DNA from: Methylobacillus arboreus
GTDB lineage: Bacteria > Pseudomonadota > Gammaproteobacteria > Burkholderiales > Methylophilaceae
DNA: 64,000 nt
Assembly (NCBI RefSeq): GCF_020532725.1
Contig: NZ_JAJAVC010000011.1
Location: 248,001 to 312,000, forward strand
Reading direction: 5' to 3'
The stretch's first letter is position 1. Each line of letters starts with the position of its first letter. This document shows, piece by piece, positions 44,105 to 51,997 of the stretch. A model generated the notes under the pieces. That model did not search any database. It was not told where the DNA came from and worked only from the letters and a program-made list of their open reading frames with translations. A program made the position numbers and the translations under genes.

Positions 44105-44568
44105 GACACCTCCCTGGCACTGGCCAGCAGGTGCTCGACTTGCTGCGGGCTGACGCGTCCGTAGACCTGGTCATCCAACATGATGGCGGGGGAACAGGCA
44201 CAGTTGCCAAGGCAGTAGACCGGCTCCAAGGTAATGGTGCCGTCGCTGGTGGTTTCGTGGTAGTCGATACCCAGGGCGGACTTCACATGGGTTTCCAGCG
44301 CGGTGCAACCCATGGCCTGGCAGGATTCCGCACGGCATACCTGCAGGACATGGCGCCCTGGCGGCTTGGTACGGAAGTGGTGATAAAATGTCACCACGCC
44401 GTGCACTTCTGCGATAGAAAGGTTGAGCGCCTTGGCAACTAGGTTGTAGCACTCTTCCGGGATATAGCCTAAATCGTCCTGAATCGCATGCAACAAAGGC
44501 ATTAACGCACCGGCCATATGTCGATGAGATTCGATATGCGATTTAATGCGTGCCTGTTGGTCATGCAT
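44101..44568 (-). CDS. fdsG: NAD-dependent formate dehydrogenase gamma subunit FdsG
   Basis: A 155-residue NuoE-like thioredoxin-fold subunit with one [2Fe-2S] cluster; the four ligands are in [11 protein letters not shown] (Cys about 81 and 86) and [12 protein letters not shown] (Cys about 122 and 126). [20 protein letters not shown] and [20 protein letters not shown] are typical. It is the first gene of the fds operon. TTTCTCCTC precedes the ATG on the plus strand, that is GAGGAGAAA as ribosome site on the coding strand. Confidence 0.95.
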   Translation of the reverse strand: MHDQQARIKSHIESHRHMAGALMPLLHAIQDDLGYIPEECYNLVAKALNLSIAEVHGVVTFYHHFRTKPPGRHVLQVCRAESCQAMGCTALETHVKSALGIDYHETTSDGTITLEPVYCLGNCACSPAIMLDDQVYGRVSPQQVEHLLASAREVS

Positions 44569-44868
44569 TACTTTCTCCTCGAATCCATACTAACTACAGA
44601 CTACGTTGTTATTATGCTTGCTTTGCTTATAGTACGAACTATATACCGAATTGTACACGGGCTCACAATAAAAACTACTATGCAGAGTAGGGCTATTTAT
44701 AGCCATAAATAACGGTTTTCAGGGCAACAATTGAGAATATCCAAGCGTTTGGTCGTGAAAATCACCCGTTAGGGTTGCTATACCTGCCCGTGTAAAAATA
44801 AGACAGAAAAATTCAGCAATGGTTTGAAATTGTCTGCGGCATCATTTTCATGAGGCATGGGGCTGGTG
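44569..44868. promoter_or_regulatory. Gene-free 300-base upstream region of the fds operon
   Basis: AT-rich region between fdsG and the 3' end of the HxlR gene. An inverted repeat TATAGT-ACGA-ACTATA lies at 44628-44643 and CTAC-N8-GTAG near 44678-44693. Either might be an operator of the fds operon. No LysR gene of the FdsR type is adjacent, unlike in some other fds clusters. I see no gene here. Confidence 0.4.
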
Positions 44869-45312
44869 TTACAGCTTCTTGACCACTGTTTCACCGGGAG
44901 TCAGGGGATTGCCATTGTTGGCCTGTGGGGCCATAAAAGATACAGGCTTCTTCGTTTTCTTCTCAATCAGTAACGAGTGATGTTCATCGCGTGCAAACAA
45001 ATGGCGTTCCCCCCATTGCCGCAAAGCTACCACAACGGGAAACAGACTTTCTCCCTTGGCTGTCAGCACGTATTCCTGATAAGCAGTGCCATCTGAGGCT
45101 GGTTGGGTTTCCAGGATGCCGGCATCAACCAACCGGCGCAAACGGTCGGACAGGATGTTGCGGGCCACACCCAGGCTGCGCTGGAAATCGCCGAAACGGT
45201 GCATACCATCGAAAGCATCGCGCACGATAAGCAGCGACCATCGATCGCCAACTACATCGACGGAGCGCGCTACGGGACAGGTTTCATCGTGCATTGGGTT
45301 GCGGCGGGGCAT
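44869..45312 (-). CDS. HxlR-family transcriptional regulator
   Basis: A 147-residue winged-helix regulator. CPVARSVDVVGDRWSLLIVR, the MarR/HxlR opening, is followed by FGDFQRSLGVARNILSDRL and RLRRLVDAGILETQP. HxlR proteins respond to electrophiles such as aldehydes or quinones in characterised cases. It is divergent from an MFS transporter gene, with a direct repeat in the 99-base gap that could be its operator. Confidence 0.9.
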   Translation of the reverse strand: MPRRNPMHDETCPVARSVDVVGDRWSLLIVRDAFDGMHRFGDFQRSLGVARNILSDRLRRLVDAGILETQPASDGTAYQEYVLTAKGESLFPVVVALRQWGERHLFARDEHHSLLIEKKTKKPVSFMAPQANNGNPLTPGETVVKKL

Positions 45313-45343
45313 GGTGTTCCCTTCTGGTCAGGTTCGGCAGTTA

Positions 45344-45405
45344 TTGGTTGCATTTTAAAACTAGATTGCCTATGATTCAATTGGTTTTATTTTAAAACTG
45401 GATTG
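45344..45405. promoter_or_regulatory. Tandem direct repeat between hxlR and MFS genes, probable operator
   Basis: Two 25-base copies (45344-45368 and 45381-45405) with three mismatches, start to start 37 bases apart. The strictest core is ATTTTAAAACTAGATTG against ATTTTAAAACTGGATTG. The second copy ends seven bases before the MFS ATG, so a bound protein would block that gene. Confidence 0.65.
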
Positions 45406-45411
45406 ATAATA

Positions 45412-46695
45412 ATGAGAACTCCCTGTTTTGCATCTGCATCGTTGTACCATGGCAATGCGGTTGAGCCGCAAGCGAACATGCCTCCCGGCCTGGTGCTGCT
45501 GTTCGCTGCTGCCAGCGGGTTGAGCGTGGCCAATGTCTATTACGCCCAGCCGCTGCTGGATGCGCTATCCCTGGATTTTGGCATCGGCCATGCGGCTATT
45601 GGCGGTGTTATCATGGCTACTCAAGTGGGATGCGCACTGGCTTTGCTGCTGCTGGTGCCGCTGGGTGACCGCCTGGACCGCCGCCGCCTGATGCTGACGC
45701 AGCTAATGGTACTGGCCGTTATGCTCGGGATAGTGGGACTGGCGCAATCCACCGTGATGCTGCTGGTTGGAGTGCTTGGCGTCGGTCTGCTGGGCACGGC
45801 GATGACGCAGGGACTGATTGCCTATGCGGCTTCTGCCTCTGCGCCGCATGAGCAAGGGCGCGTGGTCGGCGCGGCGCAAAGCGGCGTATTTATCGGCTTG
45901 TTGCTGGCCCGCGTATTCGCTGGCGGCGTTAGCGACCTGCTCGGCTGGCGTGGTGTGTATTTCTGTTCTGCGGCGTTGATGTTGGCAATCGCGCTGCCGT
46001 TGTGGCGGATGTTGCCGAGGTTTACGGTCAATCCAGATGCCATGAGTTACCCGCGCCTGATTGCCTCAATGCTGGTTTTGCTGCGGGAGGAGCGGGTGCT
46101 GCAAATCCGCGGCATGCTCGCGCTGCTGATGTTCGCTGCTTTCAACATCTTCTGGGCTGCAATAGTACTGCCGTTGAGCATGCCGCCTTACGGTTTCTCG
46201 CATATCGTGATCGGTGCTTTCGCGCTGGTTGGCGTAGCGGGGGCCCTTGCTGCTGCTCGTGCCGGGCAATGGGCAGACCGTGGATTTGGTCAGCGCACCA
46301 GTGCCGCCGCGTTGGTGCTGCTGCTGTTGGCTTGGTGGCCGCTGTCGTTGATGGAATGGTCGTTGTGGGCGTTGGTCATCGGTATTGTGCTGCTGGACCT
46401 CGGCGGCCAGGCGCTGCATGTCACCAACCAAAGCATGATTCTGCGCACCCGTCCGGAAGCGCATAGCCGATTGGTCGGCCTTTATATGCTGTTCTATGCA
46501 GTCGGCAGCGGGCTGGGGGCGATCGGCACGACCGCGACCTATGTCCATGCGGGCTGGCAAGGCGTGTGCATCCTGGGCGCGACGGTCAGCCTGCTGGCAT
46601 TGGTGTTTTGGGCCGCAACCCGGCGCTACATGCCAGATGCAGCCCATGCTGGGGCTGATTGTGCTACAGGTCGAAGATCTTGCCTGGATTCATGA
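45412..46695 (+). CDS. Major facilitator superfamily exporter
   Basis: A 427-residue MFS protein with 12 membrane segments. VANVYYAQPLLDALSLDFGI in helix 1 and LVPLGDRLDRRRLMLTQL, the helix 2-3 signature, place it in the drug-exporter-like group often paired with HxlR or LysR regulators. The substrate is unknown. ATG 45412 is the only sensible start; no strong ribosome site is seen. The C-terminal 11 codons overlap the 3' end of the convergent FAD oxidase gene by 32 bases, so the tail may be a recent extension. Confidence 0.88.
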   Translation: MRTPCFASASLYHGNAVEPQANMPPGLVLLFAAASGLSVANVYYAQPLLDALSLDFGIGHAAIGGVIMATQVGCALALLLLVPLGDRLDRRRLMLTQLMVLAVMLGIVGLAQSTVMLLVGVLGVGLLGTAMTQGLIAYAASASAPHEQGRVVGAAQSGVFIGLLLARVFAGGVSDLLGWRGVYFCSAALMLAIALPLWRMLPRFTVNPDAMSYPRLIASMLVLLREERVLQIRGMLALLMFAAFNIFWAAIVLPLSMPPYGFSHIVIGAFALVGVAGALAAARAGQWADRGFGQRTSAAALVLLLLAWWPLSLMEWSLWALVIGIVLLDLGGQALHVTNQSMILRTRPEAHSRLVGLYMLFYAVGSGLGAIGTTATYVHAGWQGVCILGATVSLLALVFWAATRRYMPDAAHAGADCATGRRSCLDS

Positions 46696-48073
46696 TCCCA
46701 TTCGGGTCGAATACCTTCTTGAGTTCGCGCATATAGCCGATTTCCACCGCATCGCGGGTGTAGCCAAGGTAATCCTTTTTGGTCATACCGACGCCGTGTT
46801 CCGCCGAGATGGAGCCATTGTATTTCTGCACGGTTTCAAAGACGGACTGGTTGACCACCTTGCATTTCTCGAAGAATTCATCCTTGGTCAGGTCGGCAGG
46901 CTTGAGGATATTGAGGTGCAGGTTGCCATCGCCGATATGGCCAAACCAGCAGATTTCGAAGTCCGGGTAGTTTGCGGCGACGATCGCATCAATATCGGCA
47001 ATGAAGGCTGGCACATGGGTAATCAATACCGAAATGTCGTTCTTGTATGGCGTGAATGGGGCAATCGTCTCGGAAATGCCTTCACGCAAGTGCCATAGCG
47101 CTTCGGCTTGCGCCTGAGACTGGCTCATGACGCCATCCAGTATCCAGCCTTGCTCCATACAGTGCTCGAAGATGTTCATGGCATCATCAACGACCGCTTC
47201 GAAGCGGCCCTCGAACTCCAGCAGTACGTAGAGCGGAGATTCGGTCTCGAACGGGCGTGTTGCGTGACCATGCGCCAATACTTTCTCCAGCGCCACCTGG
47301 TTGAAGAACTCGAATGCGGTGAGGTCGATGCGCTGCTGGAACGCGTGAAGGATAGGCATGACCGCGGCAAAGTCGGGCACGCTCAGCACCAATACCTTGA
47401 GGTCCTGCGGTTGCCGCGTGAGCTTGATTTCCGCTTCGGTGACGATGCCCAGGGTGCCTTCCGAGCCGATGAATAACTGGTGCAGGGCGTAGCCGGTGGC
47501 ATTCTTGACCATGCCCTTGTTGAGGTGAAGGATGTCGCCCTTGCCGGTGACGACAGTGAGGCCCAGCACCCATTCGCGCGTCATGCCGTAGTGGATGACC
47601 TTGATGCCGCCGGCATTGGTGCCGATATTGCCGCCCATCTGGCTGGAGCCCGCAGCGGCAAAATCCACCGGATAGTAGAGGCCCTGCTGCTCGGCATATT
47701 GCTGCAATTGCTCGGTTACCACGCCGGCCTGGATGCGCACCAAACGATCGGCATGCAGGAAAGACAAGACCTTGTTCATGCGGTCCAGGCTGATGACGAT
47801 CTCGCCATTGGCGGCGACCGCCCCGGCAGAAAGTCCGGTGCGGCCGCCGCTTGGTGTCACCGGAATGCTGTGCTCGTTGGCCAGCTTAACGACAGCCTGC
47901 ACTTCCTCGGTGCTGGCCGGGAAGACAATCACAGACGGCCTGGGCTCGAAATGCTTGGTCCAGTCTACGCCCCAGGTCTTGAGGCTGTCCTCATCGGTCT
48001 TGACGCGTTGTTCACCCACAATGGACTGCAATTGTTCCAAGAGGGCTGAGGGGAGGCTGGCGGGTGCATTCAT
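46664..48073 (-). CDS. FAD-linked oxidase, D-2-hydroxyglutarate dehydrogenase-like
   Basis: A 469-residue GlcD-type flavoprotein. The PCMH-type FAD domain has PSVIVFPASTEEVQAVVKLA, PVTPSGGRTGLSAGAVA and GSSQMGGNIGTNAGGIKVIH; the C-terminal substrate domain ends with CWFGHIGDGNLHLNIL and SAEHGVGMTKKDYLG. D-lactate, glycolate and D-2-hydroxyglutarate dehydrogenases share this layout. Divergence from serA favours the last: SerA makes D-2-hydroxyglutarate as by-product, and its removal by such an enzyme drives serine synthesis in Pseudomonas (established there, inference here). ETF, encoded 5 kb away, is the known acceptor of the Pseudomonas enzyme. ATG 48073 is chosen over an upstream in-frame start. 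Confidence 0.88.
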   Translation of the reverse strand: MNAPASLPSALLEQLQSIVGEQRVKTDEDSLKTWGVDWTKHFEPRPSVIVFPASTEEVQAVVKLANEHSIPVTPSGGRTGLSAGAVAANGEIVISLDRMNKVLSFLHADRLVRIQAGVVTEQLQQYAEQQGLYYPVDFAAAGSSQMGGNIGTNAGGIKVIHYGMTREWVLGLTVVTGKGDILHLNKGMVKNATGYALHQLFIGSEGTLGIVTEAEIKLTRQPQDLKVLVLSVPDFAAVMPILHAFQQRIDLTAFEFFNQVALEKVLAHGHATRPFETESPLYVLLEFEGRFEAVVDDAMNIFEHCMEQGWILDGVMSQSQAQAEALWHLREGISETIAPFTPYKNDISVLITHVPAFIADIDAIVAANYPDFEICWFGHIGDGNLHLNILKPADLTKDEFFEKCKVVNQSVFETVQKYNGSISAEHGVGMTKKDYLGYTRDAVEIGYMRELKKVFDPNGIMNPGKIFDL

Positions 48074-48305
48074 CAAACATTTACCTGTAAAAATAGCACC
48101 GGATGTCCAGTGCGAAATAGTCAACGGTCAAGCGACCGAATCGGTTATTCTAGCAGTTTTTACAATTGATATTGATTCCTGATCTCAGTCTGCTCGTGTC
48201 ACCTGTGTTCAAGCTTTATTATGTGCGTACCCCTGATTTAATAGGGGTTTAATAAGTTTGCCGGTATGCTACGATCACTGATTTTTGGCCTTTTCCGGAG
48301 CTGTA

Positions 48306-49538
48306 ATGACCCAACAACTTTCCCTGCCAAAGGACAAGATTCGCTTTTTGCTGCTTGAAGGCGTGCACCAAAACGCTGTTGATGTACTGAATGCTGCTGG
48401 CTATCGCAATATCGACTACCGCAAGACCGCATTGGATGAAGATGTCCTGGTTGAAGCGATCAAGGATGTGCATTTCATTGGCATACGCTCGCGTACCCAG
48501 ATCACCAGCCGCGTGCTGGACGCAGCCAACAAACTGACGGCGATTGGCTGCTTCTGCATCGGTACCAACCAGGTTGACCTTGACGGTGCGCTGGAGCGCG
48601 GCATTCCCGTGTTCAATGCGCCTTATTCCAATACCCGTTCTGTTGCCGAGCTGGTGCTGGCGCAGACTATCCTGCTGTTGCGCGGCATCCCCGAAAAAAA
48701 TGCGCTGGTGCATAAGGGGGGCTGGACAAAGTCGGCCGAGGGGTCATATGAGGCGCGCGGCAAGACCCTGGGAATTGTGGGTTATGGCTCGATTGGCTCC
48801 CAGTTGTCAGTGCTGGCGGAAAGCCTGGGCATGAAGGTGATCTACTTCGACGTGATTGCCAAGCTGCCTTTGGGCAATGCCCGCCAGGTAGCCAGTATGG
48901 ACGAGCTGCTGGCAGAGGCTGACGTGGTGTCCCTGCATGTGCCGGAGTTGCCATCCACCAAGAACATGATGCGCGCCGAAGACTTTGCCAAAATGAAGAA
49001 GGGCGCCATTTTCATCAATGCGGCGCGAGGCACGTGCGTGGATATCGATGCATTAGCCGATGCGCTTGGCTCAAAACATCTGAGCGGTGCGGCGATTGAT
49101 GTATTCCCTGTCGAGCCCAAGGGGAACGATGAGGAGTTCATTTCCCCACTGCGCGCGTTCGAGAACGTCATCCTCACGCCGCATATCGGGGGGTCGACGC
49201 AGGAGGCGCAAGCCAATATCGGGATTGAAGTGGGCGAGAAATTTGTGCGTTACTCCGATGCCGGTTCTACGATTACTGCTGTCAACTTCCCAGAAGTCGC
49301 GATTCCACAGCAGCCTGGCACCCACCGCCTGCTGCATATCCACCGCAATGTGCCGGGTGTATTGTCTGCAGTGAACAGCCTGTTCGCGCGCAATAACATC
49401 AATATCTCCGCGCAAAGCATGCTGACCAGAGGCGACATCGGCTACATGATCATGGATGTGGAGGCTTCTGCTTCCGATGCGGCGATTGAGGCGTTGCAGA
49501 CGGTTGAGGGGACGATCAGGACGCGGGTATTGTACTAA
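48306..49538 (+). CDS. serA: D-3-phosphoglycerate dehydrogenase SerA
   Basis: A 410-residue NAD-dependent enzyme for the first step of serine synthesis, 3-phosphoglycerate to phosphohydroxypyruvate, in which 2-oxoglutarate can be reduced as a side reaction. GRSRTQIT-like IGIRSRTQITSRVLDAANKL, the NAD fold GKTLGIVGYGSIGSQLSVLA, catalytic FINAARGTCVDIDAL and LTPHIGGSTQEAQANIG are present. The C-terminal ACT domain (HRLLHIHRNVPGVLSAVNSL) makes it the E. coli-length, serine-inhibited type. ATG 48306 follows CGGAG. In methylotrophs of the ribulose monophosphate group serine is still made this way. Confidence 0.95.
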   Translation: MTQQLSLPKDKIRFLLLEGVHQNAVDVLNAAGYRNIDYRKTALDEDVLVEAIKDVHFIGIRSRTQITSRVLDAANKLTAIGCFCIGTNQVDLDGALERGIPVFNAPYSNTRSVAELVLAQTILLLRGIPEKNALVHKGGWTKSAEGSYEARGKTLGIVGYGSIGSQLSVLAESLGMKVIYFDVIAKLPLGNARQVASMDELLAEADVVSLHVPELPSTKNMMRAEDFAKMKKGAIFINAARGTCVDIDALADALGSKHLSGAAIDVFPVEPKGNDEEFISPLRAFENVILTPHIGGSTQEAQANIGIEVGEKFVRYSDAGSTITAVNFPEVAIPQQPGTHRLLHIHRNVPGVLSAVNSLFARNNINISAQSMLTRGDIGYMIMDVEASASDAAIEALQTVEGTIRTRVLY

Positions 49539-49632
49539 GAGCGGCTAACAAAACTCTCCTGGCGTTTACTTGTACTGCCTGCAGCAAAGCGCCTAGCCAG
49601 GAGCGCTTCGTTGAGCTCTGTTAGCCGCTCTA
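49539..49632. repeat. Palindromic dispersed repeat (complete copy)
   Basis: Ends AGAGCGGCTAACAAAACTC (49539-49557) and GAGCTCTGTTAGCCGCTCT (49614-49632) are inverted copies with two mismatches. The first 27 bases (49541-49567) recur exactly at 38510-38536 in inverse orientation, and the right half resembles 17852-17881. It begins on the last base before the serA terminator region, directly after the stop codon. Confidence 0.8.
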
Positions 49633-49658
49633 AAGTGCGCTGTCGTTCTAGTCAGGCC

Positions 49659-49688
49659 AAAAAGCACACTTTCGAGTGTGCTTTTTTA
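49659..49688 (+). terminator. Rho-independent terminator of serA
   Basis: AAAAAGCACACT-TTCG-AGTGTGCTTTTTT: stem with a stable TTCG tetraloop and T run. The palindromic repeat lies between the serA stop and this terminator. Confidence 0.93.
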
Positions 49689-49743
49689 TTAGGGCGAGCG
49701 CAGCGATGCCAAGTACGGGTTTGACCTTTTTGACCTTAGATTC

Positions 49744-49930
49744 CCCGTCTGGCTGCGCCGAGTAGCACAAATCTGTCTGGGAGCTTGCGTCTGTTTGAGC
49801 GTAGCGAGTTCAGCAAGCTCCCAGACAGATTGAGCAACGCAGGGAACCGGGAGCACAGCTCCCGGCGCAGACTCCAGGGTCGCCTTTTCTTTGGTATCTT
49901 TCTTTTGGCGACGCAAAAGAAAGATACTCG
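49744..49930 (+). repeat. Structured multi-hairpin repeat, copy A
   Basis: Three hairpins in a row. First: AATCTGTCTGGGAGCTTGC (49770-49788) and its exact complement at 49813-49831, loop 49789-49812. Second: CCGGGAGC-ACA-GCTCCCGG (49847-49865). Third: GTATCTTTCTTTTG-GCGACG-CAAAAGAAAGATAC (49894-49927). The outer conserved block begins CGTCTGGCTGCGCCGAGTAG. An inverse copy lies at 50088-50275. It is non-coding; short open frames across it are accidental. Confidence 0.8.
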
Positions 49931-50087
49931 CTGGCAAGCGAAAGGCAACGATCCAATCTCTAACGGCAAGTAGTCAAGACCATCAAGTCATGCCGCAGAT
50001 ATGGCTTACATTCACAAATCAAAGATTGTAATAGTCATCCATACTGTGAATTGCGAGAGGACGGGTTTCGCCCCGCCGGGCGAGTCC

Positions 50088-50275
50088 ATTTCTTTTGTCT
50101 CGCCAAAAGAAAATAGACGAAAGAAAAGGCGACCCGATTGTCTGCGTCCCTACGCTGCGCTCCGGGCAACCTGCGTTGCTCGCTTTTAATGGGGACTGGC
50201 TGAACTCGCTGACGCTCAGACAGACGCCAGTCCTCTTTCCATTAAAAGCTGTGCTACTCGGCGCAGCCAGACGGG
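50088..50275 (-). repeat. Structured multi-hairpin repeat, copy B (inverted)
   Basis: Read on the minus strand it repeats the blocks of copy A in the same order: CGTCTGGCTGCGCCGAGTAG, the hairpin loop GTCTG-CTGAGCG-AGCGAGTTCA (50201-50225), GAGCAACGCAGG, and the terminal TTTTCTTTTGGCGA. Its main hairpin arms (50182-50200 and 50226-50249, GGGGACTGGC against GCCAGTCCTC) have a different sequence from those of copy A but still pair with each other. The 49689-50337 interval contains nothing but these repeats and about 150 bases of spacer. Confidence 0.78.
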
Positions 50276-50337
50276 AGGAAAAACCATGGCGACTTGGCTT
50301 TGCTACGCTCGCCCTTGGTTTTGGTGGAAGTTTTCAT

Positions 50338-51987
50338 TTACATACCTACATAGTTTGGCCCGCCGCTACCTTCTGGCGTGCGCCAATTAATGTTCTGCAA
50401 GGGATCCTTAATATCGCAGGTCTTGCAGTGGATGCAGTTGGAAGCGTTGATCTGCAGGCGCGGGTTGCCTTCGGTGGTGACGATTTCGTATACCCCGGCC
50501 GGGCAATAGCGTTGTTCCGGTGCGTCGTATTGGGGCAGGTTGATGTCGACCGGGATGCTCTGGTCGCGCAGCACGAGGTGGCAGGGCTGGTCTTCCTCGT
50601 GATAAACGTTAGTGAGGTAGACCGACGACAGCTTGTCGAAGCTCACAACGCCATCTGGCTTGGGGTAGTCTATCTTTCTCGATTCGCTGACCTTCTTCAA
50701 AGTCTCGTGGTCGGCCTTGCCATGCTTCAGGGTCCAGGGCACGTTGATGCCGAAAGAGGTTAGCCACATTTCCGTGCCGCCATAAATGCTGCCCAGCAGG
50801 TTGCCGAAGCGGGAGAGGGCGGGCTTGATGTTGCGCACGGCATACAGGTCCTTCCATATCCACGAATCGCGAATTTTCTGCGGATAAGCTTCCAGCGTGG
50901 CGCCAAAGGTTTCCTTGGCTAGGGCTTCCACCACGGTTTCTGCTGCGAGCATGCCGGATTTCATGGCGTTGTGCGACCCCTTGATGCGCGGCACATTCAT
51001 GAAGCCGGCGGTGCAGCCGATCAGCAGGCCGCCCGGGAACACCAGCCTCGGGATGGATTGCAGGCCGCCTTCGGTCAGCGCGCGGGCGCCATAGCTCAGG
51101 CGCTTGCCGTTTTCCAGCAGCGGGCGGATGGCCGGATGGGTCTTGAAACGCTGGAATTCGTCGAACGGGCTCAGGTGCGGATTGCTGTAGTTGAGGTGCA
51201 CGACAAAGCCGATGACAAGGATGTTTTCCTTAAGGTGGTAGATAAACGAGCCGCCGCCGGTGCTGTTGTCCAGCGGCCAGCCCTGCGAATGCTGCACCAG
51301 GCCCGGCTTGGACTGCTCAGGCGCAATCTGCCAGATTTCCTTGAAACCAATGCCGTATTTTTGCGGCTCGGCCAGCGCGCGCAGCTGGAAGTGCTCAGTC
51401 AAGTCCTTGGTGAGGGAGCCGCGGGCGCCCTCGGCAAACAGGGTATAGTGCGCGCGCAGTTCCATGCCCAGGGCAAATCCCGATTTTTCGTTGCCCTCCT
51501 TGTCGCGGCCCATGTCGCCCGTGATCACGCCTTGCACCACGCCAGCTTCATCGTAGATCACCTCGGCAGCGCTGAAGCCGGGATAGATTTCCACCCCTAG
51601 CGCTTCTGCCTGCTCGCCCAGCCAGCGGCAGACGTCGCCCAGGCTGACTATGTAGTTGCCGTGGTTGTTCATGAGCGGCGGCATAAGCTTGGTTGGGATA
51701 TTGAAGCTTTTTTCCTTGCCGAGTACCAGGAACTGGTCATCAGTCACCGGGGTATTGAGCGGGGCGCCTTTTTCCTTCCAGTCCGGGATCAGTTCGTTGA
51801 GCGCGATTGGGTCGATGACGGCGCCAGACAGGATATGCGCACCGACTTCGGCGCCTTTTTCCAGCACGCATACATTGATCTCGCGCTCCTGCTCCAAGGC
51901 CAGTTGCTTGATGCGGATCGCCGCAGACAGGCCGGACGGGCCGGCACCGACGATCAGTACGTCATAATTCATTACATCGCGTTGCAT
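50338..51987 (-). CDS. Electron transfer flavoprotein-ubiquinone oxidoreductase
   Basis: A 549-residue FAD and [4Fe-4S] membrane-associated enzyme that takes electrons from ETF to ubiquinone. FAD fold: DVLIVGAGPSGLSAAIRIKQ; ubiquinone-side phrases LMNNHGNYIVSLGDVCRWLG and LLIGCTAGFMNVPRIKGSHN; C-terminal cluster ligands in QRYCPAGVYEI and NASNCIHCKTCDIKDP. Length is standard. A second in-frame ATG at 51972 is possible. It is followed by a LysR gene in the same direction on its 5' side and is divergent from etfBA across that gene, so the whole electron path is encoded in 5 kb. Confidence 0.96.
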   Translation of the reverse strand: MQRDVMNYDVLIVGAGPSGLSAAIRIKQLALEQEREINVCVLEKGAEVGAHILSGAVIDPIALNELIPDWKEKGAPLNTPVTDDQFLVLGKEKSFNIPTKLMPPLMNNHGNYIVSLGDVCRWLGEQAEALGVEIYPGFSAAEVIYDEAGVVQGVITGDMGRDKEGNEKSGFALGMELRAHYTLFAEGARGSLTKDLTEHFQLRALAEPQKYGIGFKEIWQIAPEQSKPGLVQHSQGWPLDNSTGGGSFIYHLKENILVIGFVVHLNYSNPHLSPFDEFQRFKTHPAIRPLLENGKRLSYGARALTEGGLQSIPRLVFPGGLLIGCTAGFMNVPRIKGSHNAMKSGMLAAETVVEALAKETFGATLEAYPQKIRDSWIWKDLYAVRNIKPALSRFGNLLGSIYGGTEMWLTSFGINVPWTLKHGKADHETLKKVSESRKIDYPKPDGVVSFDKLSSVYLTNVYHEEDQPCHLVLRDQSIPVDINLPQYDAPEQRYCPAGVYEIVTTEGNPRLQINASNCIHCKTCDIKDPLQNINWRTPEGSGGPNYVGM

Positions 51988-51997
51988 GCTAAAGCTT

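Noticed and set aside
48229-48248. ACCCCT-N8-AGGGGT hairpin before serA as a riboswitch or terminator
   Set aside because: It is short, has no T run and no further conserved structure; one 6-base stem is not enough.
50095-50763. A 222-codon plus-strand frame from the repeat block into the ETF-QO gene
   Set aside because: It is made of repeat copy B plus the antisense of ETF-QO, without ribosome site or family likeness.
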